Of a stretch of 64,000 nucleotides of DNA, positions 10,896-22,332 are shown piece after piece. The notes beneath the pieces are model-generated. The model made no database searches, was not told the DNA's origin, and saw only the letters and a program-made list of their open reading frames with translations. A program made the position numbers and the translations under genes. Within the stretch, counting starts at the first letter, position 1. The number at the start of each line of letters is the position of its first letter. Location: positions 493,285 to 557,284 of the forward strand of contig VXBP01007153.1 of the NCBI GenBank assembly GCA_013400115.1, given 5' to 3'. Source of the stretch: Rhinopomastus cyanomelas (taxonomy: Eukaryota > Chordata > Aves > Bucerotiformes > Rhinopomastidae).

Positions 10896-11785
10896 GGTAC
10901 TGTCTGTTTGCTCGGCCTTGTGCAGACCATCATCTAGTCAATGCACCAAAGCCCTCTTTAACCAGACTGAACTGTTTTCATTGTTTTCATACATCCTAGC
11001 AGCAGTACTAGTTCCTGTAGCTTTTGTTTTTCTGTTTTTCTCCTTCTGTCCTTAACTAGAAATAAGCCCATTCTCAAAGTGCTTCTTGATCTGATAGACA
11101 CCCTTTCTTTTCCCAAATGTAGTAGGTGGGCAGCCCTCCTCCTGCCTGCACCTCTTGCTTTCACAACCCATCAGAGACCCCTGGGGAAGTTCCTTTCCCA
11201 TTTGCATTGATCTGTGGAGTTTTTGTGAAGAAACATGCAGAAAAAAAAGGCTTTTCACAGAAACACATGCAATTGTTAGTGTAACAGTGTCACAAACGCG
11301 TTGTCTTTCTTTGTGTAATTGCCACAGGAATATTTTCCTAGGTTATGTTGTCATTAGAAATTGAGTTGCCTTGTTTCCCAAATGGTACATAATTCAGACA
11401 GCACGACCCCAAAATGTGTGTATGGCCAATCAGCTCTGCAGCTACTATGCAGAACAATTCACAGGAGTGGGCAGAAGCGGTGCCTTTTGGATCCCACTGT
11501 GTGAGAGACACTGGTCTCTTCCATGGGGGGAGCTTTGAAGATCTTTTTTTAGACATGTGTTTTTGGCTGGGTAGTCCTATCTTCTATCTTTGAACAAGAT
11601 TATTTGAATGCTTTTCCTGCTGGTCCTTGCAGAAAAATGCTGCATTATACAGCACCGTAGTACCTCCAAAATGTATGGCCAAGGGTTATGTGCTTTGTGG
11701 TAGAAAGCTATCTTGTATACCTCTCCTCACGTGCTGTTGGCTTAAAGCAGAACGGTACTAGGGAAGCAGGAATGTTTGTAAAACA
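10896..11785. other. Intergenic DNA, nothing recognised
   Basis: Only short overlapping open frames are present, and no gene, repeat family or RNA was recognised. Confidence 0.5.
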
Positions 11786-12104
11786 GCTGATGAGGAGAGG
11801 CTGAGGGAGCTGGGTCTCCTTAGTTTGGAAAAGAGGAGACTGAGAGGTGAGCTCATTAACGTCTGAAAATATGTGAAGAGTGGGTGTTCGGAGGATGGAG
11901 CCAGGCTCTTCTCAGTGTCATCTAGTGATAGGACGAGGGGCAATGGGTGTGAGCTGGAACATAGGAGGTTCCGCATAAATATGAGAATGAACAACTTCAC
12001 AGTGAGGGTGACAGAGCACTGGAACAGACTGCCCAGTGGGGTTGTGGAGTCTCCTTCTCAGGAGATGTTTAAAAGCAGCCTGGATGTACTGCTCCATTAG
12101 GTTA
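11786..12104 (+). mobile_element. CR1 retrotransposon fragment lacking its 3' tail
   Basis: The fragment carries the end of the CR1 reverse transcriptase frame: GAGGAGAGGCTGAGGGAGCT, then GGGTGTTCGGAGGATGGAGC, then GCACTGGAACAGACTGCCCA. It stops after the CCTGGATGTACTGCTCCATT block, without the usual 3' untranslated end. It therefore lost its 3' tail after insertion, or it joined other sequence there. Confidence 0.85.
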
Positions 12105-13143
12105 TGGTGCAGGCTTACCCTTTGGGATAGACAGAAGGGAGGTAGGAGGGGTTAAATAATGTGAAAGGAAAAGGTGACATCTTGAGTTCATGGTCTTTGT
12201 TCCATATATATTGTCTCTTTCCATGCATGGAATGGCATAACATTGAGAGCTGAAGGCTAACTTGTTAAGTGGATTGAGAAACCAAGGTTTCATTTCATAT
12301 TGTGGGAGGGTGTCCTGCACAAACATTGAAAACCTTTTAAACAGCGCAGTGTGTTTCATCCTCGTGTTCACAGCTGTGTGATGCAGGGTTTGTGTTTCAG
12401 GGCTGGCTGCACAAGTTAAATCTGCGAGTTGCTTTTCTCTCCATTTAGCTGCTAAATGTAGTCTAGCACTAGATGATTTCATAATCTAATTAAAGGTGAA
12501 TTCAGCATTACAAATTCATCTGTAGTGTGCTCACTCCAATGTTTATAGCATTCCTGGGTCCTTTACGATGAGATGGCTAGGCCTTAGCTGGAAAAACTGC
12601 CATAGTCCTGGGGTCTGTCCCAAAGTTAGCATGGTATAAATCCAAGACAGAACGTGACATTGCACTTTTGTATCTAAAAACATCTCAAAAAAATGGCCTT
12701 GAAAATATATGCAGGACTGGTGTGCAATATAGAAACTATTTGCCTGATGACATATTCATCTTAATCAGAGATGAATAGCTCCTCATTTATGCACCGTGAT
12801 GAGTTTGTTGTGTGACATACACTGATAAGCCAAAAATAGCCCAATTTGTGAGGTTTAACAGTGCAAATAGGTTAGTTTTTAATTCTTGTTTTTCTTCTTA
12901 TCACTTAGAGCTACACAAAAATAGGTAATGCAGTATTTGAAATGCATCATTGAAATTATAATACGTGATACTGTCAGATGGTGAACAGGCCAACATAGCT
13001 CACACACCATAGCATCTATTAATAGGTCTGACTCCCTCCTGCAATGTCAACTGTAACATTAATCCTTGTTTTATATCACAGTGTCTCAAATGTCAGCTGC
13101 TACTAGTTGTACAGTTCTCTTTCAGTTTATATCAGAGAGCCCA
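12105..13143. other. Upstream region of PPP1R3A
   Basis: No repeat or coding exon was recognised. The PPP1R3A promoter and 5' untranslated region must lie here. A CAGCTG E-box at 13094-13099 and two AT-rich blocks (around 12829-12840 and 12914-12922) loosely resemble MEF2 sites and would suit muscle expression, but each is expected by chance at this length. The start of transcription cannot be placed from sequence. Confidence 0.4.
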
Positions 13144-13940
13144 ATGGAGTCTTTTGAAGGACCTAGTCAGGTTAGAAGTGCTAACTTACTAGAAGTTCCC
13201 ACTATAAGTGATTTCTCTTCAGAGGATGAAGATGTTAAAGATGACATTAAACTTCGTTTCTCTCCACGTCCCCGAAGGCGGAATTCTACTTCTTCAGAGG
13301 AAGAAGAGGCAGATACCCCCACCACCACTGCAAGAAAAGTTTCATTTGCTGATGCATTTGGGTTTGATCTTGTGTCCGTTAAAGAGTTTGATACCTGGGA
13401 GATTCCAAACATTGGACAAAACAATGATAACATAGAAGACGAAGTTTTCCCTCAGGAGGAATATTTTTTCTCTCAGTTGTTTACATTGCCTGCTTCGCAA
13501 GAAGAACTCTTGCAAAAAGTAAGAGAGGAGAAAGTAATGTTGGAGTCGATTGTGTTCCTGCCCGGGATCACCTGTATGAACGGCATTATAAGGGTCCTCA
13601 ATGTTTCCTTTGAAAAAACAGTCTATGTCCGAATGACACTTAATAACTGGCTCAGTTACTATGATATCCTCGCTGAGTTCATGCCTAACTCTTGTGGCAG
13701 CGAAACCGACCAGTTCTGCTTTAAACTGTCTTTGGTGCCTCCTTACCAGAAAGATGGAGCTAAGGTGGAATTCTGCATACGCTATGAGACATCGGTTGGT
13801 ACCTTCTGGGCAAACAACAACGACAAAAATTACACACTGATTTGTCACAAGAAAGAAACTGTACCCAAGTTGGATAATAAACCACAGAAAGAGGCTACTG
13901 AAAGACATCTTAAAGGCTGCTTAAAGGTGACACAAAGCAG
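13144..13940 (+). CDS. PPP1R3A: PPP1R3A exon 1 (coding part): PP1-binding and glycogen-binding regions
   Basis: PPP1R3A (GM, RGL) anchors protein phosphatase 1 to glycogen and sarcoplasmic reticulum in striated muscle, favouring glycogen synthase activation. This exon encodes residues 1-265 plus two bases of codon 266. The start MESFEGPSQV aligns with the mammalian N-terminus; the in-frame codons upstream (from 13066) do not. Visible motifs are a PKA-type site RRRNS (Ser48, matching mammalian site 1), the RVxF phosphatase-docking motif KVSF (65-68, with site 2 at Ser67), and a CBM21 carbohydrate-binding domain at about 125-235. That domain includes GIIRVLNVSFEK, VPPYQKDG and the WANNNDKNY motif typical of the family. 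The exon ends CAAAGCAG|GTGAGG; reading through meets a stop at once. The full reconstruction is 1166 residues against about 1120 in human. Confidence 0.97.
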
Positions 13941-13944
13941 GTGA

Positions 13945-16900
13945 GGTTACGCTTTAACCTTTGGGGATTTATCTGGCTAACTAAGTGTGCTCACTGAAGC
14001 TAAGACTGTCCATGCAATTTTAATCTTTTTTTTTTTTAATGGTAAATTAGACCAATACTTGTCTTCAGTAAAAGTCTTGTATGTATGAGCCAGTTGTTTT
14101 CTGCAGACTTGCTGTTTGAGTACACATCTTTGGCATATGTGGCATGCACGTCACTGATTTTAGAAGCAGTGTGAGGATCTATAAATTATGGGTCGTTTTA
14201 TCAATTTTGATCTCTGTAGGGTATAAATTATGCTGAAATGAGTGAGAGCTTTGCTCCAGACTGAGGTAGCTGTACAGATAAAACACTTTACATCCATTCT
14301 CTTGGTAAGTCAAAACATTTTGAAAGCAAAACAAATCCTTGATTTTCACATTATTTGTTTCATGGTTCGTTCTCTACATGCAGTTACTAAAACAGAAATG
14401 GCACTGGTGGTTCAGGAAGTTGATAACTCGAGGAAGGATCCTATTGCAGTTGGAATAGCTAGCACAAACTTTTCTGACAGGGGCTGAGCTATTCTGCAAG
14501 TTGTATATTAAAGTAATAACGACTTTTTCCTGCCACTAGTATCTGTTTCATAACCGGTGAAATGAATAATTCTTTAAAAGGCAGACTTGGTAACACATTA
14601 CAGAAAAAGGTTACATAGAATTTGTCTAATATACACTATTCTAATTAAAAGTAGGCAAGTACTATGTTAATTATAGACTGTCAGTGGTTGACTTTGAACT
14701 TAAACCCACATAAAGAGAAGTGCTAAGGAATAGTAACTTCTGGGTTCCTACTCTTTCACTCCTTTCTGTAAGCAAAGCAGTGTTGCCTGTGAAAATCTGT
14801 CTTAATTTTTCACTCACCAAATTTGTGGTAAATCAATTTGAGTTCTGCAACACCAGTTCTACATTTTACTTTCCACATCCTTTGCAATGCTTAAATCCCA
14901 GAATTGAATTAGTGTTTTCAGTTCCTATAGTCTTTTCAAGTAAGCAGTGTTGGTTCTTTTCCACTGGACTGAGATGGTGGGAAAGGGTGACCAAAACCAC
15001 GGGAGCTTGGGGAGAAGTGAGACAGTCAGGGCTTCCCCTGTACTAACTTCCCAAACTATAACCTTTGCAAATCTCATGCTCATTATTTTGAGACTGTCTG
15101 CCAGCCCTAACTGCATGCCAAGCCCTGTGAGGAGAGGTGTGTAGGATGGCTTAGTGCTGGCATCAATATCACGATGTAAGAGCAGCCTTCGGCTAACTGA
15201 AATAAAGTCCAGTTCGTAGACAATCCACAAAGCTTTCTTGGTAAGAGTCACTTGGGCCAGATTTGGGACCACTATGATGATGCTCCCATAGAGGAGCATC
15301 CTGGTACCTTACAGCAGAGGGAACAATGCCTTTACCTGCCACGTGGTCGGATGTTGACCTTTGTGCCTGTTTCCGTACGTCATTTCTGTCCTTCAAGAAC
15401 TGTCATGCTACCCAGTTTGTGTAAACAAGACAGCCCGAGATCCCCGGCAGCAGAGCCGTGATATCAAACACCACAGGCATGTGCAAGCAGTGTGACATCA
15501 GCCTGAGTTCAGGTAGCGTACATGGAGCAGATGATGGGCACAGATTGCTGAGTCTTAATTTAGTGGGCCCTGGGCTTCCAGATGCTTTCAGGACTGACCT
15601 GCCAACCCAGGTACAGTTGGGCATCTAAGGTCGAATGACTCCTAAAAAGTTAATTCCCTGAAGTCTCCCGAGACATGCTTAGTGCTTGTGTAAGTTGTAA
15701 AAGCATTCCTTCTTCATAGAACATTAACTTTTACATGTTTATATAATACAGGTTTATGTATTATATCTAAGTCAGTCAGAGAGGTATTTTGAAAACATGA
15801 AAGGAGATAACATGCCTCCTCCTTAAAATCAGATTTCCTTGTCTCTAATCAATGTACATGTGTATCCCTCCATACATATCAGGCTGCAGAGGTCTGTATG
15901 TATATGTGTGTGTATATACATACATTTATATGTGTACATGTTTGTTCAGATATACACATGCTAACATGTATCTCCATGACATTAAAACCAAAGTGGTCAG
16001 ATTCATATGTACATTAAGGCCTGGTCTATATTTTGACGATTAACTACTGCAGACTTTCAAGACCCACTTTAGTGGCAGAAGGATGGGAAAGACCTTACAG
16101 GATGTGCGAAAACGAGCTGGAAGTATTTTTGGAATATGTTTTCAGTGGTCGCCAAGGTTTCTGAAAGACAGTGATGACAGATTGTAATCCAGGACCAATT
16201 GTATGCTACAGGGACTTAATTGACTTCACAGGAATTACAGCTTTCACCAGTGTAAATGAGGTCAGCATCAGGGCCTTTCGTTTCAAGAGAACTAAGATGC
16301 CAACTTCCATTGCTCACTTGTATTTCAAAGTGTCTTTCTACATGTTGCCCCTTTGAGTGAGGAGGAACACCCTGCAGACATCTGCAAAAGTACCTCATTA
16401 TTCTCCTTCAGACCCTCATTAAAACTCCTTTGTTTGATGTCTAGAAAAAAGCGCAAGAAAAACAACCGCCCCCCCAAAGTTGGCAAAGGCTGCTGATGTG
16501 CTGTGACTCCTTCATATCATGTTGAACAGCGCTGCCTGTTTCCTTCTCTCCTCTGCCAGCCTGTCTTTCACTCTCTCTCACCTTGTTTTATGCTCAGGTG
16601 ATAAAATCTGCAGCACTCACACGCGCTGTGCTGGGTGTTTATAGAACACTTAGCGAGGTGTTGGTGCTGGACCACCACTAGCTTGTCCTAGGTGCCGCAG
16701 CAGCGCAAGCAGATGTACACTGTAATAACAATTTTACCTGGAGTTCACACAACAAATACACGGGCAAGCAATGCTTTTGTCAGTGCTCACCAGCTCAACA
16801 CCTTGGATTAAAGAGTTTTTGTAGCAATCTGAATAGAAGGATATTTAAACAGGACACTTATTTAGTGCCAAATTTAGCAATCTGTTACAAATTCTAAAAA

Positions 16901-17329
16901 ACCTGGTATGTCTTAGCTCTGAGGTATTTACTGTCTTAGAATGTACAATATAACTCTTCTGTTAAGGAACTGCTAAACAATTACATCTACTAAGCAGAGA
17001 GTCTAATCCACTCAAGGGCATACTTGTGTGGCTCATTAAATGTCGTTAGTGAGGGGTAGTTGTGCTAAAGTGAAAGGAATAATAAGGACTTCTAGATGAA
17101 GTTACTGAGGGAAAAATGTATGGCCGCATCGTATTGCGCTTAAGAATGTGAGGTGGGACAAAGCTGTGTGAGTGACGGCAATGGGCTGGCTTCTGACACC
17201 ATTACTGAGAGATACAACAAAAACAGACTTCATCCCCCAAATTTGCACCTGAAAAAAGTGATCGTGAAAAGCAACACTGCGTGGAATATTTAACACTGAA
17301 AACTGTCAAGATTTGGATATTCAGAACTG
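13945..17329. other. PPP1R3A intron 1, first part
   Basis: No exon or repeat family was recognised. A stretch at about 14950-15620 is somewhat richer in G+C and has overlapping open frames on both strands, but none resembles a known protein. TG/TA-rich simple sequence lies at 15893-15945. Confidence 0.5.
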
Positions 17330-17512
17330 GGTGGGGTGTCCCTGCCCATGGTGGGCGGCGTTGGAACTGGATGGTCAGGTGGTCCCTTCCAACCCTGAGT
17401 GATTCTGATTCTATAATTTCTCCAGTGAAGAGATCCTGCTGTGGCAGGGGGATTGGACTAGATGATCTTTTGAGGTCCTTTCCAATCCCTAATGATTCTA
17501 TGATTCTATGGT
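17330..17512 (+). mobile_element. CR1 with two tandem 3' ends, copy 1
   Basis: A first CR1 3' end (TTGGAACTGGATGGTCAGGT, then CCCTTCCAACCCTGAGTGAT and a GATTCTGATTCTAT tail) runs straight into a second (GGGGATTGGACTAGATGATC, then TCCAATCCCTAATGATTC and a tail). The same junction recurs at 54040-54214 and 60120-60303, so it is a subfamily feature and not a chance neighbour. This copy keeps only the 3' ends. Confidence 0.88.
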
Positions 17513-18735
17513 TCTAACCACACGACTTAAAATCCTGCCTATTCATTCCACGTTTTGTTTGCTTTTGCTTCTATGTCTAGACATGAAAAAATCGACATCT
17601 CTTAAAGTTTCATAAAGTGTTTGTTTCTAACTGTATTTTTCTAAGCAAAAAAAATTTCCAACAAATATTTTAACAATTTTTGTATTTTTAAAAAAGCTTG
17701 AAATTATTCTTTGGCACTAAATATAGTTTGAATAAATAACTTTTGAATGAATTATGTTTTAATCTACCTGAACATGTGCATTTAACTGATACGTACCCAT
17801 AAATATACTTTGGTGTAAACCAGCAGCTCCTAATATTTTAAGCCTGTCATTGGAAAAAAGAGAAACTTCTGTCAGTAAAGAGCTCTGATTTCTATCATAC
17901 AGCTGTATATACACATACATCTAAGCATTCAGGAAAATGCAAGTTAATTATATAATCTCCATGGTTTTCTTTTCTTGTTTGTTTCTGTCATGCTTTTGGG
18001 ACATGGATAATGATTCTGAACACAACTTTCTGCTGGTCCTCAGGTTTGGACCACATGATTTTGTTACGGATTGGCCTGGTCACACAGGGGCTGGTTATGT
18101 GTTACATGAGGCAAACTCCTGTAGATTAAGCTGCATGGCATGACCTGCAAACCGTTTGTCCCTGCTCCTCACCACTGGTGATGCTACACCTGGTGCTTGC
18201 TCCTGGTGGCCATCTCTCAACAGAGTAGTGGGAGAAAAAGCACAAGGAAAATGACTGCTAAGCATAAGAATGGTTTTACCAAAGCATAAAATGTGCGTTT
18301 TGACTCCTGGAAAGCGAAGGCTAGTATTTTTATCATAACTTGGAATTGTCACCCTCTTAGCCCTCTGAACCCACAAGTTAATTGCTCTGAACTGGTGGTG
18401 TGGTGTGCTTTTTTATGACTGCCAGACTGTACCTTTCTTTGAATAGTAATTCAACAACTAACTGCCATCTGCCATGCGGCTTCGTATCAGAAGACAAAAC
18501 AGAGCAATGCCTTCTACAAGAGCTGCTCTATGTACAAGGTATGACGAGAAGGAAGAGATTAAAACCCTGGTCTCGTGGGCTGCCAGTGCCAAATTCAGCA
18601 GCATAAACACTGAATGGTCCTAAAGAAATTGCCAGTGAGAAGATGTCTTCCGCTCATGAGTGCTGTGCCCTCTTCAGCGGCTGACTCATCGATGCCCTTC
18701 CTAAAGGAAGGCAAAGGATGTAAGTTGCTGAAGAT
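17513..18735. other. PPP1R3A intron 1, nothing recognised
   Basis: AT-rich intronic sequence. The open frames are short and overlap on both strands. Confidence 0.5.
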
Positions 18736-18842
18736 CATAGATTCATTAAGGTTGGCAGAGACATACAAGATCATCCAGTCCAACTGTCGGTCTGACCCCA
18801 CCAGGTGCACCAAATTACATCCCCCAGATCCAGCCTGGAAGG
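18736..18842 (-). mobile_element. CR1 3' end, older copy
   Basis: The minus strand reads as a CR1 3' terminus (TTGGACTGGATGATCTTGTA, then CCAACCTTAATGAATCTATG). The preceding bases diverge from the other copies, which suggests an older or different subfamily. Confidence 0.75.
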
Positions 18843-19440
18843 ACTGCACTGCGCTCAGTCTTCCTCAGGCAGAGGGCACACCAGTGCCTAGTTGCCCCAA
18901 GGAGGGCAGTTTTGCATGAGGTCCTCTAGCCTCTCCCAGAAACCCACAATGTTATTAAAAAAATCAAAGAATTCTGAGAAAGACGTTTGGAAATAGCTTT
19001 GCATATAGTTTGCTCTAAGGAAAAAACTATTATTCCCAGTTGGTCCATTTAAAAGATGGCATTTAAGTTTTGTTCCCTTTTAATTCCTGTTCTTCTGACT
19101 ATTGCACACTGTAACTGGGAAGGGAAAAGGAGAGCACAAAAGGTGTGAGAACACGAGTCTTCTTTGTGTACTGCTTTCTCATCTCAAAGTTGATTCCGGC
19201 ATTGCAAGTCACAAGTTACACCTTTATCAGCATACAGACATGGGATCTGACTAAAGTTAAATACTGTCATTAGGAAGAGACTCTAGTAACTGGTTTCAGC
19301 ATGAGACCAGCTTCTGGAGGATTTATCCATGCACAGGGAGCCAGCCCAGGGCGGCGACCGTCCGCTGTTCAGTCTGGCCTGATACTCCCAGACCTTCTCT
19401 CGCTTTTGGGTCACTGCAAGTCTTTGCCAGCTGTAGAAGT

Positions 19441-22080
19441 ACCATAGGATCATAGGGTTGGAATGGACCTTAAGGATCTTCTCGAGCACTTCTCAAACCT
19501 CTCAAGGTCCCTCCGGATAGAGTCCCTTCCCTCCAGTGTGTTGACTTCACCACACAGTTTGGTGTCCTCAGCAAACTGACTGAGGGTGCATTCTGTGGGT
19601 GCACACTGTCAAAGTGGAATTAACACTGACAAAGGTGTTAAATAGCACTGATCTGATTACCGACTCTTGAGGAACAGCACTCATCACATCTCTCCATTTG
19701 GACACTGAGCCACTGATCACAACTCTTTGGGGGTCACCATCCAGTGAATCCATATAATTTATTTTAGAGATCAGAATGTCGTGCAGGACAGAGTTCAATG
19801 CTTTGCACAGGTCCAGGTAGATGACATCTGTCGCTCCGTCTTTGTCCACCGAGGCTGTGGCCCCATTGTAAAAGGCCACCAAATTGGTCAGGCAGGACTT
19901 GCCTTTGGTGAAACCGTGTTGGATGCCACCAATCAACCCTTTATTATCTGCTTGCCTTAGCAGAGACTTCAGGAGGGTCTGCTCTGTGATCTTGCCAAGT
20001 ACAGAGGTGAGACTGACTGGCCTGTAGGTGCCTGGATCTTCTTTTCTTCCATTTTTTAAAATGGGGGTTATGTTTCCCCTTTTGCAGTCAGTGGGAATGT
20101 CACCAGACTGCCATGACTTTTCGAGTATGATGGACAGTGGCTTTGCAACTTCTTTCACCACCTTTTTAGGAGCTGTGGGTGAATCCTATCCAGCTCCATG
20201 CACTTGTTCACCTTTATGTTCTTTAGATGTTCTCAAATCTGCTCTTCATCTAACAGTAGGGGGATCTTCCCTTTCCTAGTGCCCGCTTTTGGTGTCGTAA
20301 CATGGAGGCTGTGACCAGAGTTCTTACAGTTCAAGACAGGGGCCAAGTAGTTATCGAGGGCTTGGCCTTCGCTGCATCTTGGGTGACCGACTATCCCGTT
20401 TCCTTCTGGAGTGGGCCAACATATTCTCTAGTCTTCCTCTTACCAATGACATATATATGGACAGTTTCCTTGTTGTCTTTAACCCCTCTTGCCAGATCCA
20501 ATTCTCTCCATGCTTTTGCTTTCCTAACCTGATCACTTGCTTCTCCGATTACTTCTCCGTACTTCTCCCAGGTCATGTGTCCTTGCTTCCATTTCCTGTA
20601 AGCTTTGTTTTCACCCCAGGATTTCCGTGCTCACCCATGCAGGCCTGCGGGCACTCCGGCCTGTCTTCCTCTTCGCTGAGATACATTAGTCCTGGGCTTC
20701 CTGGAGTTGATTCTTGAAAAGGACCAGCTTTCCTGGACTCCCTTCCCATCCATGGCTTTGTCCCATTACCCTGCTAAGAAGATCTTTGACGAGACTAAAG
20801 CCTGCCTTTTTAAATTAAGTCTCATGAGCTTACTTTGCACTTTTGCCACTGCCCTAAGGATCTTGAATTCTACAGTGACATGGTCTCTGCAGTCTAGTGT
20901 CCCACTAAGTTTTAGATCACTCACCAACCCATCTCCCTTGGCGAGTACAAGATCAAGCAAAGCTCATTTCTGGTTGGTTCCTCTACCATTTAGAGGAGAA
21001 AGTTGTCAACAATAGGCTCCAGGAACATCCTGGAATGCTGGTGCTTTGCTGTGTTGTCCCTCCAGCAGATGTCAGAATGGTTGAAGTCCTTCATGAGGAC
21101 CATGGTTTGCAAGTGTGAAGCAACTTTTACCTGTTTAAAGAGCACCTCATCCACTTGGTCATCCTGGTTGGGCGGCCTGTAGCAGACCCCCATTATGATA
21201 TCACTTGCCTCTAAATTTCCTGAAATTCTAACGCAAAGATTTTCTGTTAGTTCCTGACCCATGTCCAGTTGAAGCTGCACGGACTGCAGTAGAGATGTAG
21301 AAGGCAACATCCCCTACTCTTTTGCCCTTCCTGTCCTTCCTAAATAGTTTGTCCCGAGCCATGCCCATGCTTCACTCATGGGAGGCACCCCACCACCTCT
21401 CAGTGACACCAACAATATCACAGCCCTGAGGGCAGGCAGAGAGATGTAACTGCTCTTGATTATTTCCCATGCTTTTTGCATTGACACAGAGGCATTTGAG
21501 GTGTACCCTGTACTTCAAAGCAGTCTTACTGGCAAGGCTTGTAACTACCCATATACGTGCTTTCCTGTTGGCTTTTGATTCATTTCCAGTCTCAGAGCAT
21601 CAGTTAGTGGTTCTGGCCTCAATATGATGGGCGTGAACTGGGGATCCCCTCCTCCGTTCTCCTTAGTTTAAAGCCCTCCTAACTAAGTTGGCCAGTTTTG
21701 GCCAAAGAATCTTTTCCTCTTTTCTGACAGGTCAGAGAAGACCTACTTCCCTGCCAGCTGTCAGTGGATCAGGTTTATCAAAAAGAGCTTTATAGTCGAG
21801 GCAACCAAAGCCCTGATTGTGGCACTACTCCTTCAACCATTTGTTGACTTTACTAATTCTGTCTGCCCTTTCCTGCCCTTTTCCTTTGACTGGGAGGACT
21901 GATGAGAACACTACCTGTGCTCCTGGGTCCTTCACTGCTGTCCCCAGTGCTCTGTAATCCTTCCTCATGGTTTTCATGTTACTCCTTTCTGCATCACATG
22001 AAATAGTAAAAGAGGACAGTAATCAGTAGAACGCATCAGTTTTGGCAATCTTTGAGTGATGTCCTCAATTCGATGTAGCA
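19441..22080 (-). mobile_element. Long degenerate CR1 with endonuclease and reverse transcriptase
   Basis: Read from 22080 down to 19441, this is the most complete CR1 here. The upstream part (about 22080-21310) resembles the GC-poor 5' region of long avian CR1. Then come apurinic-type endonuclease segments (21310-20990, with CYRPPNQDDQVDE and DFNHSDICW; 20960-20766, with SGTLDCRDHVTVEF), the connector (20576-20351, with VRKAKAWRELDLARGVKDN) and the reverse transcriptase palm (20161-19568, with TYRPVSLTSVLGKITEQ, GFTKGKSCLTNLVAFY and DVIYLDLCKALNSV). The catalytic FADD box reads FAED around 19570, followed by a short remnant and a 3' tail (CCAACCCTATGATCCTATGG) at 19441. About 1 kb between the palm and the 3' end is missing. 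Frameshifts confirm it is dead. Confidence 0.92.
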
Positions 22081-22096
22081 CTGTCATCAAATTAAG

Positions 22097-22332
22097 TCAT
22101 CACAGTATCACAGTATCACAGTATTATCAAGGTTGGAAGAGACCTCATAGATCATCAAGTCCAACCTGTCACCACAGAGCTCAAGGCTAGACCATGGCAC
22201 CAAGTGCCACGTCCAATCCTGCCTTGAACAGCTCCAGAGTTGGAGACTCCACCACCTCCCTGGGCAGGCCATTCCAGTGGCCAATGACTCTCTCGGTGAA
22301 GAATTTTCTCCTCACCTCTCCAGGCGCTTGAA
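22097..22332 (-). mobile_element. CR1 with ATACTGTG-type tail
   Basis: The minus strand ends in repeated ATACTGTG units preceded by TTGGACTTGATGATCTATGA and a CTCTTCCAACCTTGAT block. Its upstream part (GGCCACTGGAATGGCCTGCC) is the end of the reverse transcriptase frame. The subfamily differs from the ATTCTATG copies and matches the fragment at 2717-2772. It abuts the 5' end of the long copy at 19441-22080. Confidence 0.9.

Noticed and set aside
12102..12482. 126-codon minus-strand open frame as a gene
   Set aside because: No recognisable domain, and low-complexity composition compatible with chance.
13066..13143. Upstream extension of the PPP1R3A start by 26 codons
   Set aside because: The extra residues do not resemble the mammalian N-terminus, whereas the ATG at 13144 does.
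13342..13908. 188-codon minus-strand open frame
   Set aside because: It is the antisense shadow of PPP1R3A exon 1, with no domain of its own.
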